This document shows positions 37,367 to 48,253 of a stretch of DNA of 64,000 nt, piece by piece. The first letter of the stretch is position 1, and each line of letters starts with the position of its first letter. Under the pieces are notes generated by a model, which saw only the letters and a list, made by a program, of their open reading frames with translations, had not been told where the DNA came from and searched no databases. Location of the stretch: contig RXIY01000011.1 of NCBI GenBank assembly GCA_003963405.1, positions 38,559 through 102,558 of the forward strand, in the 5' to 3' direction. The translations under genes were made by a program, and so were the position numbers. The DNA is from Hyphomicrobiales bacterium. Lineage in GTDB: Bacteria > Pseudomonadota > Alphaproteobacteria > Rhizobiales > Beijerinckiaceae.

Positions 37367-38410
37367 ATGACGCGCGCTTCGCCCTGGTGGGCACGGGATG
37401 TTTACGCCGATCGCAAGCCCTTTCTCAAGGCGCGCGGCGCAATAACGGCGGCGACGCGGCGATTTTTCGCGGCCGAAGGCTTCACGGAAGTGGAAACCGC
37501 GGCCTTGCAGGTCTCGCCCGGCAATGAGACGCATCTTTCCGCCTTTTCGGCCGAGCTGATCGGGCCGGAGGGCGCCAGAAGCCGCCTCTATCTCCACACC
37601 TCGCCCGAGTTTGCCTGCAAGAAGCTGCTCGCCGCGGGCGAGGAGCGGATTTTCACGCTGTCGCGGGTGTTCAGGAACCGCGAGCGCTCCGCCCTGCATC
37701 ATCCGGAATTCACCATGCTCGAATGGTATCGGGCCGGCGAGCCGACGCTGCGGCTCTACGAGGACTGCGCCGGTCTCGCCGCCGCCGCGGCGCAGGCCGC
37801 GGGGACGAGCGATTTCACCTGGCGAGGGCGTGTGTGCGACGCTTTCGCCGAGCCGGAGATCGTCACCGTCTGCGAAGCCTTCGGGGCTTACGCCAGCATT
37901 GATCTGGAGGCGCTGCTCGATGATCGGGACGGGCTGGCCCGCGCCGCCGCGCGCGACGGAATCCGCGTCGCCGAGGATGACAGCTGGTCCGATCTCTTCA
38001 GCAAGATCTTGTCGGAGAAAGTCGAAAGCCGGCTTGGAAGCGAGCGGCCGACCATCCTGACCGACTATCCGGTGAGCGAGGCGGCGCTGGCGCGCGTGAA
38101 CGGCGACGATCCGCGTTTCGCCGATCGCTTCGAGCTTTACATTTGCGGGGTCGAGGTCGCGAATGGTTTCGGAGAGCTGACAGAGCCAGAGGAACAGCGC
38201 CGTCGCTTCGAAGCGCAAATGGCGGAAAAAGAACGGATTTACGGCGAACGCTACCCGATCGACGAGGATTTTCTGGCGGCGCTCTCCGCCATGCCGCCGG
38301 CCTCGGGGGTGGCGCTTGGATTCGACCGGCTGGTCATGCTCGCGACGGGCGCCGAGCGGATCGAGCAGACGCTCTGGACGCCCGTGGCGGAGCGGGGCGC
38401 CGGGCGCTGA
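37367..38410 (+). CDS. epmA: EF-P lysine aminoacyltransferase EpmA (GenX/PoxA)
   Basis: EpmA is a lysyl-tRNA-synthetase paralogue that ligates (R)-beta-lysine to Lys34 of EF-P instead of to tRNA. The 347-residue protein has only the class II catalytic core and no anticodon-binding domain. Visible blocks are LYLHTSPEFACKKLLAAGEERIF-type motif 2 region (HTSPEFACK, RVFRNRERSALHHPEFTMLEWY) and the C-terminal motif 3 SGVALGFDRLVMLATGA. It is divergent from efp, its substrate. Confidence 0.95.
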   Translation: MTRASPWWARDVYADRKPFLKARGAITAATRRFFAAEGFTEVETAALQVSPGNETHLSAFSAELIGPEGARSRLYLHTSPEFACKKLLAAGEERIFTLSRVFRNRERSALHHPEFTMLEWYRAGEPTLRLYEDCAGLAAAAAQAAGTSDFTWRGRVCDAFAEPEIVTVCEAFGAYASIDLEALLDDRDGLARAAARDGIRVAEDDSWSDLFSKILSEKVESRLGSERPTILTDYPVSEAALARVNGDDPRFADRFELYICGVEVANGFGELTEPEEQRRRFEAQMAEKERIYGERYPIDEDFLAALSAMPPASGVALGFDRLVMLATGAERIEQTLWTPVAERGAGR

Positions 38411-38413
38411 CGC

Positions 38414-38611
38414 TCAACGATGCAGCAGCATCACTAGCGGCAGCACGCCCGCGACGCCGGCGATGACGCAGGCAAGCCAAATCGCCTCCAGACGCGCTTG
38501 CAGGGACGGCCCGCAGGCCGCGTAAGATGTCGCGCGGGCGGGCTCTTCGAAATCCGAGGAGAGGCCGGGGGCGCGCCGGGAGGCAAGGGGCTCGTAAACT
38601 TCTATGGTCAT
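38414..38611 (-). CDS. Small single-helix membrane protein, hypothetical
   Basis: A 65-residue protein with a polar N-terminal half (MTIEVYEPLASRRAPG) and one C-terminal transmembrane helix (AIWLACVIAGVAGVLPLVMLL). This suggests a tail-anchored or single-pass inner-membrane protein of unknown function. Support for reality: a good promoter (TTGACC, 17-bp spacer, TAATCT) ends about 30 bp upstream, and AAAGG lies eight bases before the ATG. It lies between epmA and epmB, but on the opposite strand, so its link to EF-P modification is only positional. Confidence 0.62.
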   Translation of the reverse strand: MTIEVYEPLASRRAPGLSSDFEEPARATSYAACGPSLQARLEAIWLACVIAGVAGVLPLVMLLHR

Positions 38612-38640
38612 GGATCGGACCTTTGTTCTACTAGATGATA

Positions 38641-38669
38641 AGATTACTGGACTAAATCATGCAGGTCAA
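38641..38669 (-). promoter_or_regulatory. Promoter of the small membrane protein gene
   Basis: Read on the minus strand, TTGACC (38669-38664) and TAATCT (38646-38641) are separated by 17 bp, in a locally AT-rich stretch. Transcription would start roughly 20-25 bases before the ATG at 38611. Confidence 0.55.
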
Positions 38670-38816
38670 CAAGTGTTCTTTGGCAAAAAATACAACGTAG
38701 TTTTGTGGTATGTCGGGCGCCACGCTGGACGATTAGCGGTGGAGAAGCGGCCGGATTGCCATTAGACGCTTTCGCGACAACGGCGCCGTGCCGGCGCTCC
38801 TCTCGATTCTGGTTGA

Positions 38817-39860
38817 ATGGCCGAAAAAGCTCTCCGCTCCCTCTCCGACCTCCAATCCGCTGGCCTGTTGGCGCCGGCAAGCGATGCGGCGCTGCGCGCG
38901 GTCGAGGCGCGCTACAGCGTCGCGGTGACGCCGGAAATCGCCGGGCTGATCGACCGCGCCGATCCCGCCGACCCCATCGCCCGCCAGTTTCTGCCAGACG
39001 CGCGCGAAATCGTGACCCTGCCGCAGGAGCGCGACGATCCGATCGGCGATGCGGCGCACAGCCCCGCGCCGGGGATCGTCCATCGCTATCCCGATCGCGT
39101 CCTGCTGAAGCTTCTCACCGTCTGTCCGGTCTATTGCCGGTTCTGCTTCCGCCGCGAGACGGTGGGGCGAGGCAAGGGCGATCTCCTCGGCGACGCAGAG
39201 GTCGAGCGCGCGCTCGATTACATCGCGCGCACGCCGGAAATTTTCGAGGTTATCCTTACCGGCGGCGATCCGCTGATGCTGTCCGCGCGCCGCCTGTCCG
39301 CCGTGGCGCGCCGGCTCGCCAAGATCGGGCATGTCGCGCTTCTGAGGGTTCACAGCCGCGCGCCGACGGCGGCACCCGAACTCGTGACGGCGGCGCGCCT
39401 AGCGGCCCTCAGCGAAAGCGGCAAGGCGCTTTACGTCGCGCTGCATGTCAATCATGCGCGGGAACTCTCGGCCGCCGCCCGCGCGGCCATCGCGCGGCTT
39501 CGCGCGGCGGGCGCGACGCTTCTCTCCCAGACCGTGCTGCTCGCCGGGGTAAACGACGACCCGGACATTCTCGAGCGGCTGATGCGCGAGCTGCTGACGC
39601 TGGGCGTGAAGCCCTATTATCTGCATCATCCCGACCTTGCGCCCGGCACGCGCCATTTTCGCCTCAATATCGAGGCAGGAAAGCATCTCTACGCCGAGCT
39701 CGCGGGCCGCCTGACGGGGATCGGCGTGCCGGCCTATGTGCTCGACATCCCCGGCGGCTTCGGCAAGACGCCGGTCGCGGGCATGGAGCCGGACGGCGCC
39801 GGCGGCTGGCGCGTGACCGATAGAGCCGGACGCGTGCACATCTATCGGGACGACCTTTAG
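38817..39860 (+). CDS. epmB: EF-P beta-lysylation protein EpmB (lysine 2,3-aminomutase)
   Basis: A 347-residue radical-SAM, PLP-dependent aminomutase that converts (S)-alpha-lysine to (R)-beta-lysine for EpmA. The cluster motif CPVYCRFCFRR (Cys-x3-Cys-x2-Cys) is near residue 104; EVILTGGDPLML and HSRAPTAAPELV follow, and YYLHHPDLAPGTRHFR is near the PLP-binding C-terminal part. The length fits EpmB better than catabolic KamA, which is longer, and the proximity of efp and epmA supports the assignment. The channel gene follows within 65 bp. Confidence 0.93.
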   Translation: MAEKALRSLSDLQSAGLLAPASDAALRAVEARYSVAVTPEIAGLIDRADPADPIARQFLPDAREIVTLPQERDDPIGDAAHSPAPGIVHRYPDRVLLKLLTVCPVYCRFCFRRETVGRGKGDLLGDAEVERALDYIARTPEIFEVILTGGDPLMLSARRLSAVARRLAKIGHVALLRVHSRAPTAAPELVTAARLAALSESGKALYVALHVNHARELSAAARAAIARLRAAGATLLSQTVLLAGVNDDPDILERLMRELLTLGVKPYYLHHPDLAPGTRHFRLNIEAGKHLYAELAGRLTGIGVPAYVLDIPGGFGKTPVAGMEPDGAGGWRVTDRAGRVHIYRDDL

Positions 39861-39922
39861 ACTTGGCCGCTGGACTTGGCTTGGCCAAGGCTTGGCGATT
39901 CGATCTCCCTTGGAGACCTGCG

Positions 39923-42619
39923 TTGCGCAGACTGACGCTTTTTCTACTTCTGCTGGTTTCGTCGCTGCTTACCCTCGTGGCCGCCGCCGACGAGCCGCCG
40001 GCGACGATCGAACAGGTCAACGCCCGGCTCGACCGGACGCGCGCCACGCTCGACGAGCTTCACAAGAGCCTCGAAGACAATAATCTCTCCGACCGCGCGC
40101 TGCGCCAGCTGCGCGAGCGCATCGAGCCCATGCGCCATGAGCTCGAGGAAACGATCGATCTGCTGACCCCGAGGCTTGCCGCTGTCGAGGCCCGCTTGAA
40201 GGAGCTGGCGCCGGCTGCGAAGCCCGCTGAGCCGCCCGCCCCCGCCCAGGCTCAGGCTCCGCCCCCGCCGCCGGCGGCTCCCGCGCCGGCGGTCGATGCG
40301 AAGGCCGCGCCGCTGCCGCCCGTGAGGCCCGGCGCCGTAAAGCCTGCGGCGAAGCCCGACGCCGCCAAGGCGCAGCCGCCGCCTCCGCCGCCTCCCCCGG
40401 CCGCAGCGGCCGAACCGCAGCCGGGATCGGCCGAGGCGAGCGCCAGCGCCGAGCTGGTCGAGCAGCGCAAGGCTTTCGACGCCATCGACGCCACGCTCAA
40501 GCGCGCCCGCGCCATGCTGCTGGAGGCGCGTCAGCTCGGCGTCGCCATCCTCGCCCGCCAGCGGGCGCTTTTCGCCCAGACGCTCTTTCTCAAGACCAAC
40601 GGGCTGTTCTCGGTCGATCTGTGGCGCGCGGCGTTGGCTGACGCGCCGGAGGTCGCATCCGAAGGCGCGCGCTTCCTTTCCGACCGCTTCGCCAATTTCA
40701 TGAGCAGGCTGGAAAGCCGGCGGGCGGAGTTTCTCGCCGTCGTGCTGGCGATCTTCCTGGCGCTTCCGCCGGCGCTCTGGCTGGCCCGGCGCGTCTTGAC
40801 GCGCGACCATTCAGGAAGGACGCCGACGCCGATGCGGCGGGCCGCCGGGGCGGGCTGGACGGCGATCGTCGCGGCGGCGGTTCCCGTCGGCGCGGCCGCC
40901 GCGCTGGGCGCCGCGCTGGAAGGGTTCGACCTTCTCGACGCCTCCGGCGAGCCGATCTGGCGCAACATCTTCGATGGGATCGCGCGCATCGCCTTCGTCT
41001 ATGGCGCGGCCCTCGCTGTCTTTGCGCCCAAGCAGCCCGCCTGGCGCGTGATCGATCCCGGCGACCGGCTGGCGAGATTGTTCGTCCGGCTGCTGACCGC
41101 CGCCGCCGTCGTGCTGTCGCTCAGGAGCTTCGCCGAGCACATTGCGGAGGTCGTTCAGGCCAGCCTGCCGGTGGTGATCGTGTCGCGCGGCGTGGGCGTG
41201 ATGATCGTCGCGGCGCTCCAGCTCGTCGCCGTCGTTTCGCTCTCGCCCGACCGGGTCGCCGCCACGGGAGAGGCGGGCGCGACGCGCGAGGGCCGAGACT
41301 GGATTACGGTCACGCGCCTTCTCGGGACGCTCGGCCTCATCCTGATCGTGGGGGCCTGCGCCCTCGGCTATGTGACATTCGCCAATTTCGTGATCTTCCA
41401 GACGGCCTGGACGGCGACGGTGGCCTTCGCGCTCTATGTCGTCGTGGTCCTGTCGGCCGGCGGCGTCGAGCACGCCTTCTCCGAAAAAGGCATTCTCGGC
41501 CGCACGCTCATTTATGGGCTCGGCGTGAAGCGGGAGCAGCTCGCGCCGATCGGCGTGGTGCTCGCGGGCATCGTCACGCTTTTCGCCTGGGGCGTCGCAG
41601 CGCTCCTCGCCATCGCGCCCTTCGGCTACGAGTCGAACGACATACTGGCGTCGGTGCGCGCCGCCTTCTTCTCCATCAAGGTCGGCGACGTCACCATCTC
41701 GCTATCCTCGGCAATCGTCGCCATCGCCCTGTTCTTCGTCGTGCTGGCGGCGGCGCAGGGGGTGCGTCGCTGGCTCGACACGCGCGTTTTGCCGCTGACG
41801 CGGCTCGACGTGGGGCTGCGCAGTTCGATCAATGCCACGCTCGGCTATGCGGGCGTGATCGCCGCCGCGATGATCGCCATGTCGAGCCTCGGCATCGGCG
41901 TCGAGAGGCTCGCCATCGTCGCGGGCGCGCTGTCGGTCGGCATCGGCTTCGGCCTTCAGTCGATCGTCAACAATTTCGTCTCCGGCCTCATCCTGCTCTG
42001 GGAGCGCGCCATCAGGGTCGGCGACTGGGTCGTGATCGGCGACGAACAGGGCTATGTGAAGCGCATCAATGTGCGCTCGACCGAGATCGAGACCTTCGAC
42101 CGTGCGACCATGATCGTGCCGAACTCCAATCTTGTCAGCGGCGTCGTCAAGAACTGGCTGCGCGGCGACAAGATTGGTCGAATCAAGGTGGCGCTCGCGC
42201 CGCATTCGGGCGTCGATCCCGAGAAGATGCGGGACATCATGCTCGCCGCCGCCAGGGCGCAGGAGGACGTGCTGCGCATTCCGGCCCCGCAGGTGATGTT
42301 CCTCGGCATGGAGGCGTCGAGCTTCAAGTTCGAGCTCTGGTGCTATGTGGCGGATGTGGAGAAATCCTCGCGGGTGCGCAGCGATCTGCACTTCGACCTG
42401 CATCGGCGGCTCTCGGAAGTCGGGATCAAGATGGCCGCAACGTCCGAGCCGGCCAAGACCATTCTGGAGCTTCCCGAACTCGACAAGCTCGCCGCCGCCG
42501 CCGCGGCGAGCGCGCTCGCCATCGAAAGCGGGATCGTGCAGCTCGCGTCGCCGGACGACTCCTCTGTCGAAGACGCGCGGCAAAAGTCCCAGGACGCCGA
42601 GGCCAAGGAGGACGCCTGA
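39923..42619 (+). CDS. Large MscS-family mechanosensitive channel (DUF3772/MscK-like)
   Basis: An 898-residue protein. In order it has a signal peptide (MRRLTLFLLLLVSSLLTLVAAA), a periplasmic helical region with coiled-coil character (about 25-95), a very proline/alanine-rich linker (about 98-170), a second helical segment, about ten to eleven membrane helices, and a C-terminal MscS channel domain (about 670-745) with SVGIGFGLQSIVNNFVSGLIL and FDRATMIVPNSNLVSGVVKNW. The architecture matches large mechanosensitive channels that release solutes during hypo-osmotic shock. The TTG at 39923 was chosen because GGAGA lies six bases upstream and it starts exactly at the signal peptide; an upstream in-frame TTG is possible. 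Confidence 0.87.
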   Translation: MRRLTLFLLLLVSSLLTLVAAADEPPATIEQVNARLDRTRATLDELHKSLEDNNLSDRALRQLRERIEPMRHELEETIDLLTPRLAAVEARLKELAPAAKPAEPPAPAQAQAPPPPPAAPAPAVDAKAAPLPPVRPGAVKPAAKPDAAKAQPPPPPPPPAAAAEPQPGSAEASASAELVEQRKAFDAIDATLKRARAMLLEARQLGVAILARQRALFAQTLFLKTNGLFSVDLWRAALADAPEVASEGARFLSDRFANFMSRLESRRAEFLAVVLAIFLALPPALWLARRVLTRDHSGRTPTPMRRAAGAGWTAIVAAAVPVGAAAALGAALEGFDLLDASGEPIWRNIFDGIARIAFVYGAALAVFAPKQPAWRVIDPGDRLARLFVRLLTAAAVVLSLRSFAEHIAEVVQASLPVVIVSRGVGVMIVAALQLVAVVSLSPDRVAATGEAGATREGRDWITVTRLLGTLGLILIVGACALGYVTFANFVIFQTAWTATVAFALYVVVVLSAGGVEHAFSEKGILGRTLIYGLGVKREQLAPIGVVLAGIVTLFAWGVAALLAIAPFGYESNDILASVRAAFFSIKVGDVTISLSSAIVAIALFFVVLAAAQGVRRWLDTRVLPLTRLDVGLRSSINATLGYAGVIAAAMIAMSSLGIGVERLAIVAGALSVGIGFGLQSIVNNFVSGLILLWERAIRVGDWVVIGDEQGYVKRINVRSTEIETFDRATMIVPNSNLVSGVVKNWLRGDKIGRIKVALAPHSGVDPEKMRDIMLAAARAQEDVLRIPAPQVMFLGMEASSFKFELWCYVADVEKSSRVRSDLHFDLHRRLSEVGIKMAATSEPAKTILELPELDKLAAAAAASALAIESGIVQLASPDDSSVEDARQKSQDAEAKEDA

Positions 42620-42713
42620 CGGCGGCGCCCCTTCGCGGTCATTCCTGTTCCCCCGGCGCGGCGCCCGTGTTAGAGGGGCGCTCCCGTAGGTCGATCAGGA
42701 AATCCGCCCGAAA

Positions 42714-44132
42714 ATGTCGCAGGTCGTCACCCGTTTCGCGCCGTCTCCCACCGGTTTTCTGCATATCGGCGGCGCGCGCACCGCGCTGTTCAACTGGCTC
42801 TACGCCAAGCGCCACGGCGGCCGGATGATGCTGCGCATCGAGGACACCGACCGCGAACGCTCCACCCAGGCGGCGATCGACGCCATCATCGACGGCATGA
42901 AGTGGCTCGGCCTCGATTGGGACGGCGACATCGTCTATCAATTCTCGCGAGCGCCGCGTCACCGCGAAGTCGCCGAGGAGCTGCTGGCGAAGGGCAAGGC
43001 CTATCGCTGCTACGCCACCGCGCAGGAGCTCGAGGAGATGCGCGAACTGGCGCGCGCCGAGAAGCGCCCGCCGCGCTATGACGGCCGCTGGCGCGACCGC
43101 GATCCCGCCGAAGCGCCCGCCGGCGCGCCCTTCGTCGTTCGCCTTGCGTCGCCGCTCGACGGCGAGACCGTGATCGAGGACGCCGTGCAGGGCAGGGTGG
43201 TCTTTCCCAACAAGGACATCGACGATTTCGTGCTGCTGCGCTCCGACGGCACGCCGACCTATATGCTCGCCGTCGTCGTTGACGACCACGACATGGGCGT
43301 GACGCAGATCATTCGCGGCGACGATCATCTGACCAACGCCGCGCGCCAGAAGCATATTTACGAGGCCATGGGGTGGGAGACGCCCGCCTTCGCACATATT
43401 CCGCTCATTCACGGGCCGGACGGCGCCAAGCTCTCCAAGCGCCATGGCGCGCTCGGGGTCGACGCCTACCGGGCCATGGGCTATCTGCCGGCGGCGCTGC
43501 GCAATTATCTCGTCAGACTCGGCTGGAGCCAGGGCGACAAGGAGTTTTTCTCCCTTCCGGAGATGATCGAGTCGTTCGATCTGGCGCAGGTGCATCGCTC
43601 GCCCGCGCGTTTCGATTTCGCCAAGCTCGAAAACATGAACGGGCACTATCTGCGCGACACGCCCGACGACGAGCTCTTCGCGATCCTCCTTGCGACGCTG
43701 CCCTATCTCGAGGGCGGCCCCACCGTGCTGGCGGCGCTCGACGACGGGAAGCGCGCGCAGCTTCGCGCCGCTCTGCCGGGGCTGAAGGCCCGCGCCAGGA
43801 CGCTCAACGAACTCGTCGACGGCGCGGCTTTCCTCTTCGTCACGCGCCCGCTGCCGCTCGATGAGAAGGCGGCGAAGCTGCTGACGCCCGAGGCGAAGGC
43901 GCGGCTCGGCGCGCTCGGCCCGAAGCTCGCGGCGCTTCCCGACTGGACCGCGGCGGCGACGGAAGGCGTCGTACGCGATCTTTCCGTCGAGCTCGGCGTC
44001 AAGCTTGGCGATCTGGCCCAGCCGCTGCGCGCGGCGCTGACCGGCCGCTCGACGTCGCCGGGCATTTTCGACGTGCTCGAAATCCTCGGACGCGCGGAGA
44101 GCCTGGGGCGCATCGCCGACCAGTCGGCCTGA
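42714..44132 (+). CDS. gltX: Glutamyl-tRNA synthetase
   Basis: A 472-residue class I synthetase that charges tRNA-Glu, and possibly tRNA-Gln for later amidation. The HIGH-type motif is in [21 protein letters not shown] (read here as [13 protein letters not shown]), and the KMSKS-type motif is KLSKRHG near residue 238. The C-terminal anticodon-binding domain is complete. The discriminating residues cannot be judged by eye. A second, divergent gltX elsewhere in the genome is common in this group. Confidence 0.94.
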   Translation: MSQVVTRFAPSPTGFLHIGGARTALFNWLYAKRHGGRMMLRIEDTDRERSTQAAIDAIIDGMKWLGLDWDGDIVYQFSRAPRHREVAEELLAKGKAYRCYATAQELEEMRELARAEKRPPRYDGRWRDRDPAEAPAGAPFVVRLASPLDGETVIEDAVQGRVVFPNKDIDDFVLLRSDGTPTYMLAVVVDDHDMGVTQIIRGDDHLTNAARQKHIYEAMGWETPAFAHIPLIHGPDGAKLSKRHGALGVDAYRAMGYLPAALRNYLVRLGWSQGDKEFFSLPEMIESFDLAQVHRSPARFDFAKLENMNGHYLRDTPDDELFAILLATLPYLEGGPTVLAALDDGKRAQLRAALPGLKARARTLNELVDGAAFLFVTRPLPLDEKAAKLLTPEAKARLGALGPKLAALPDWTAAATEGVVRDLSVELGVKLGDLAQPLRAALTGRSTSPGIFDVLEILGRAESLGRIADQSA

Positions 44133-44190
44133 GCGGCCCGATTGCCGATCACATGGCCTCGGCTCTCGCCTTGCTGGCGAGTTTTGAAGC

Positions 44191-44218
44191 TTGACAGACC
44201 CGGCGGTTGATATAGCTT
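44191..44218 (+). promoter_or_regulatory. Candidate gltA promoter
   Basis: A perfect TTGACA -35 box (44191-44196) is followed after 16 bp by TAGCTT (44213-44218) in the 233-bp gltX-gltA gap. The -10 match is only moderate; TATAGC at 44211 would leave a spacer of just 14 bp. The leader to gltA would be about 140 bases. Confidence 0.45.
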
Positions 44219-44365
44219 TTTGCACTGCACAAGAGGTCGTCCGCCGCCCTGTATGTGCATAATTCACGGCCTGCCAGCGTTGCGACGCATTTTCGGTTAA
44301 GCGTTGTTCGGGCTGGGCCGGCGCCGCCGATTCGCGCGTCCGGGGGCCGACAAGCGAGGTGCGCA

Positions 44366-45652
<1,287 letters not shown>

Positions 45653-45758
45653 CGCCAGGCGATAAAGCGCCGCGGCGGAGAAGCTCGCTGTTCCGCTCTC
45701 CCAAAACGGCGGCTCATGGAGTAGATGGGGGCCTCTCTCGCCTCTGTCCGGAGCCGCT

Positions 45759-47252
45759 GTGTCCTCCCAATTTTCCGATATCTGGTTCGAGACGCGGGTC
45801 GCCGCGGAAAGCCTGGCCGATTTCGTGGCGGGCGCCCGTCTGCGCCTCGGCGTCACCGGCCTCTCGCGCGCCGGCAAGACGGTTTTCATCACCTCGCTCG
45901 TCCATCATCTCACGCGGGCGCTGGCGGCTGGGCGCAAGGCGCATATGCCGGTGTTCCGGGCGTTCTCGGAAGGCCGCATCCTCTCCGCGCATCTCGACCC
46001 GCAGCCCGATTTCAACGTGCCGCGCTTCGCCTATGAGGAGCATCTCGTGGCGCTGACCAGCGGGCCTGAGCGTCACTGGCCGCAGTCGACGCGACGCATT
46101 TCCGAATTGCGGGTCTCCATCGAATTCAATTCCAAGGCCTGGTCGCTGCGTCACATCGGGCAGGAACATGCGCGGCTCGACATCGACATCGTCGATTATC
46201 CGGGCGAATGGCTGCTCGATCTGCCGCTTTTGGGAAAATCCTACGCGCAATGGTCGCGGGAGACGCTGGAGGCGGCGAGCGCCGCGGCCCGCGCGCCCAT
46301 CGCCGCCGATTGGCGGGGCGCGACGGCCATGGCCGATCCGAAGGCCCGCTATTCGGAGCAGACCGCGCAAAAGCTCGCCCGGCTGTTCACCGACTATCTG
46401 CGCGCCGCCAAGACCGAGAGATTCGCCCTCTCCACACTCCCGCCCGGCCGTTTCCTCATGCCCGGCGATCTCGAGGGCTCGCCGGCGCTGACCTTCGCGC
46501 CGCTTCCGGTCGAAGAGGGCGAGGAGCTGCCCTATCGCAGCCTCGGGCGCGAGATGGAGCGCCGTTACGAGGCCTACAAGACTCATGTCGTGAAGCCGTT
46601 CTTCCGCGATCATTTCGCGCGGCTCGACCGCCAGATCGTGCTCGTCGACGCGCTCGCCGCCCTGAACTCTGGCCCGGCGGCGGTCCGCGATCTCGAAAAT
46701 GCGCTGACCGACGTGCTCAACGCCTTCCGCACGGGCCGCTCCAATCTCATTGCGCAGATCTTGCGCCCGAAGATCGACCGCATCCTTTTCGCGGCGACCA
46801 AGGCGGATCATCTTCACCATACCTGCCACGACCGGCTCGAGGCGATCCTGCGCCATCTGACCAGCCGCGCCATCGCCCGCGCGGAAGGGGTCGGCGCGAG
46901 CATCGACGTCATCGCCATGGCCGCCGTGCGCGCGACGCGCGAGGCGATCGTGCGCCACGAAGGCGAGAAGCTCTCCGCCATCGTCGGCACGCCGCTCGAG
47001 GGCGAGCGCATTGGATACGATGTGTTCGACGGAATCGCGGAAGGGGCGATTTTCCCCGGCGAGCTCCCCGACGATCCGAAGATGGCGTTTCACGGTGACG
47101 CTCTCGCCCTCGACGAGGAGGAGGCGGAGTACCGCTTCCTGAAATTCCGACCGCCGATCGCCAAGTTGGGGAAGGACCGGGAGCCCTTGCCTCTGCCGCA
47201 TATCCGGCTCGACCGCGCCATGGAGTTTCTCTTTGGCGACAAGCTTGCCTAG
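45759..47252 (+). CDS. YcjX-like P-loop NTPase (DUF463)
   Basis: A 497-residue protein of the YcjX family, GTP-binding proteins associated with stress responses in proteobacteria. The P-loop [18 protein letters not shown] is near residue 34, [14 protein letters not shown] is the likely Walker B/switch region and [12 protein letters not shown] resembles a guanine-specificity motif. A GTG start was chosen; [13 protein letters not shown] then leads into the family pattern. The usual partner, the YcjF-type membrane protein (DUF697), is not adjacent here: dodecin follows. Confidence 0.87.
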   Translation: MSSQFSDIWFETRVAAESLADFVAGARLRLGVTGLSRAGKTVFITSLVHHLTRALAAGRKAHMPVFRAFSEGRILSAHLDPQPDFNVPRFAYEEHLVALTSGPERHWPQSTRRISELRVSIEFNSKAWSLRHIGQEHARLDIDIVDYPGEWLLDLPLLGKSYAQWSRETLEAASAAARAPIAADWRGATAMADPKARYSEQTAQKLARLFTDYLRAAKTERFALSTLPPGRFLMPGDLEGSPALTFAPLPVEEGEELPYRSLGREMERRYEAYKTHVVKPFFRDHFARLDRQIVLVDALAALNSGPAAVRDLENALTDVLNAFRTGRSNLIAQILRPKIDRILFAATKADHLHHTCHDRLEAILRHLTSRAIARAEGVGASIDVIAMAAVRATREAIVRHEGEKLSAIVGTPLEGERIGYDVFDGIAEGAIFPGELPDDPKMAFHGDALALDEEEAEYRFLKFRPPIAKLGKDREPLPLPHIRLDRAMEFLFGDKLA

Positions 47253-47344
47253 GCTGGCGGACACAATCGGCCAGCCGAGGCCGTGATGACCAGAGACGAC
47301 GCCGCGCTACTTCTCATAAGGCAGGGATGCAGTGGGAGCGCGTC

Positions 47345-47566
47345 ATGGAAAATCATGTCTACAAGGTTGTCGAACTCGTCGGCGCGTCGCCGGACAGTAT
47401 CGAGGACGCGATCGGCTCGGCCATTCAGCGCGCGGGGCTGACGCTGCGAAATCTGCAATGGTTCGAAGTGGTGCAGATTCGCGGGCGCATCGACAAGGGA
47501 AACGTCGAGAAATATCAGGTGACGATCAAGGTGGGTTTCACCCTGGACCTGGAGGGGGGAGCCTAA
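47345..47566 (+). CDS. Dodecin family flavin-binding protein
   Basis: A 73-residue protein typical of dodecins, which form hollow dodecamers storing or buffering flavins. It carries the pattern [20 protein letters not shown], then [16 protein letters not shown] with the conserved tryptophan that stacks on flavin, and [12 protein letters not shown]. The ATG at 47345 has GGGAG at good spacing; an in-frame ATG six codons upstream is less likely. Confidence 0.93.
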   Translation: MENHVYKVVELVGASPDSIEDAIGSAIQRAGLTLRNLQWFEVVQIRGRIDKGNVEKYQVTIKVGFTLDLEGGA

Positions 47567-47580
47567 GTCCGGAGAAGTCG

Positions 47581-47604
47581 CTGGAGCCTTGGTGGCGGCT
47601 CCAG
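47581..47604. terminator. Possible bidirectional terminator hairpin
   Basis: An 8-bp stem (CTGGAGCC and GGCTCCAG, 8-base loop) lies between the convergent dodecin and phasin-like genes. The following T-rich run (CTTCGGTTCTTC) is weak, so termination is uncertain. Confidence 0.4.
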
Positions 47605-47636
47605 CTTCGGTTCTTCAGCCGGAACGGGTCAGCGCG

Positions 47637-48026
47637 TCAATGAGTGCGGCTCTTGCCGTTGCCGCCAACGGGCGTGAAATTCGCCCAGAAACGCGCGCCA
47701 GCGGCGAGGATGTCCTGCGTGTCGGAGATCGCCCGCCGCGCGTCTTCCGTCGCCATCTCCATATGTTTGACGGTCCAGTTCTGAAAAAGGCCGGCCGTTT
47801 CCGTGAGGGATTTCGCCGAGGTCAGCTTGCTGGCCAAATCCGCCGCCATCGACGCCTCATCCTGCAGCCGATCCATCCATTTGCGGTTGGAGCTTTGCAG
47901 CCGGTCCCAAAACTGGGACTGCACGTCCGCAAACTCCTCCAGGCGCTGTCGGCCCTCGGCCAGAAATTCGGAAGCCCTCGGCGTGGCTCGCCCGCGATCC
48001 GTTTGGCGCTCCTCCTGCTGAGTCAT
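47637..48026 (-). CDS. Phasin-family-like protein
   Basis: A 129-residue, mostly helical, charged protein with repeated aromatic residues at helix-like intervals ([51 protein letters not shown]). This pattern resembles phasins, the proteins coating polyhydroxyalkanoate granules; a phasin_2-type domain is the likely match. Binding to PHB granules is inferred from family only. The ATG at 48026 is preceded by GAGGAGCG; a longer upstream frame is rejected. It is divergent from rplS. Confidence 0.72.
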   Translation of the reverse strand: MTQQEERQTDRGRATPRASEFLAEGRQRLEEFADVQSQFWDRLQSSNRKWMDRLQDEASMAADLASKLTSAKSLTETAGLFQNWTVKHMEMATEDARRAISDTQDILAAGARFWANFTPVGGNGKSRTH

Positions 48027-48048
48027 GTGACGCTCCTCATGAGTTGAG

Positions 48049-48077
48049 TTGGCCAGCCGCCCCGGCAAGGCTATATA
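48049..48077 (+). promoter_or_regulatory. Candidate rplS promoter
   Basis: TTGGCC (48049-48054) and TATATA (48072-48077) are separated by 17 bp in the phasin-rplS divergent region. The leader to rplS would be about 170 bases long. Confidence 0.5.
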
Positions 48078-48253
48078 GGTCGAATTCCGCGCGGTGGACT
48101 CCCCCGGCGCGCGGCTTTCTTTGCGCCGAAGCCCGCGCCTCGGCGCTCGACAATGGTCGCCAATTGATGTATGGGGAGCGGCCTCAACTAAAACAGCGTT
48201 CCGAAACGCTCGTCGGCCGAAAGGCTACAGACGAAACGGCAGGAGTTACCATT

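Noticed and set aside
38644..38880. 78-codon frame on the minus strand overlapping the epmB start
   Set aside because: No family pattern, it overlaps the strongly supported epmB, and the local promoter points to the smaller gene at 38414-38611.
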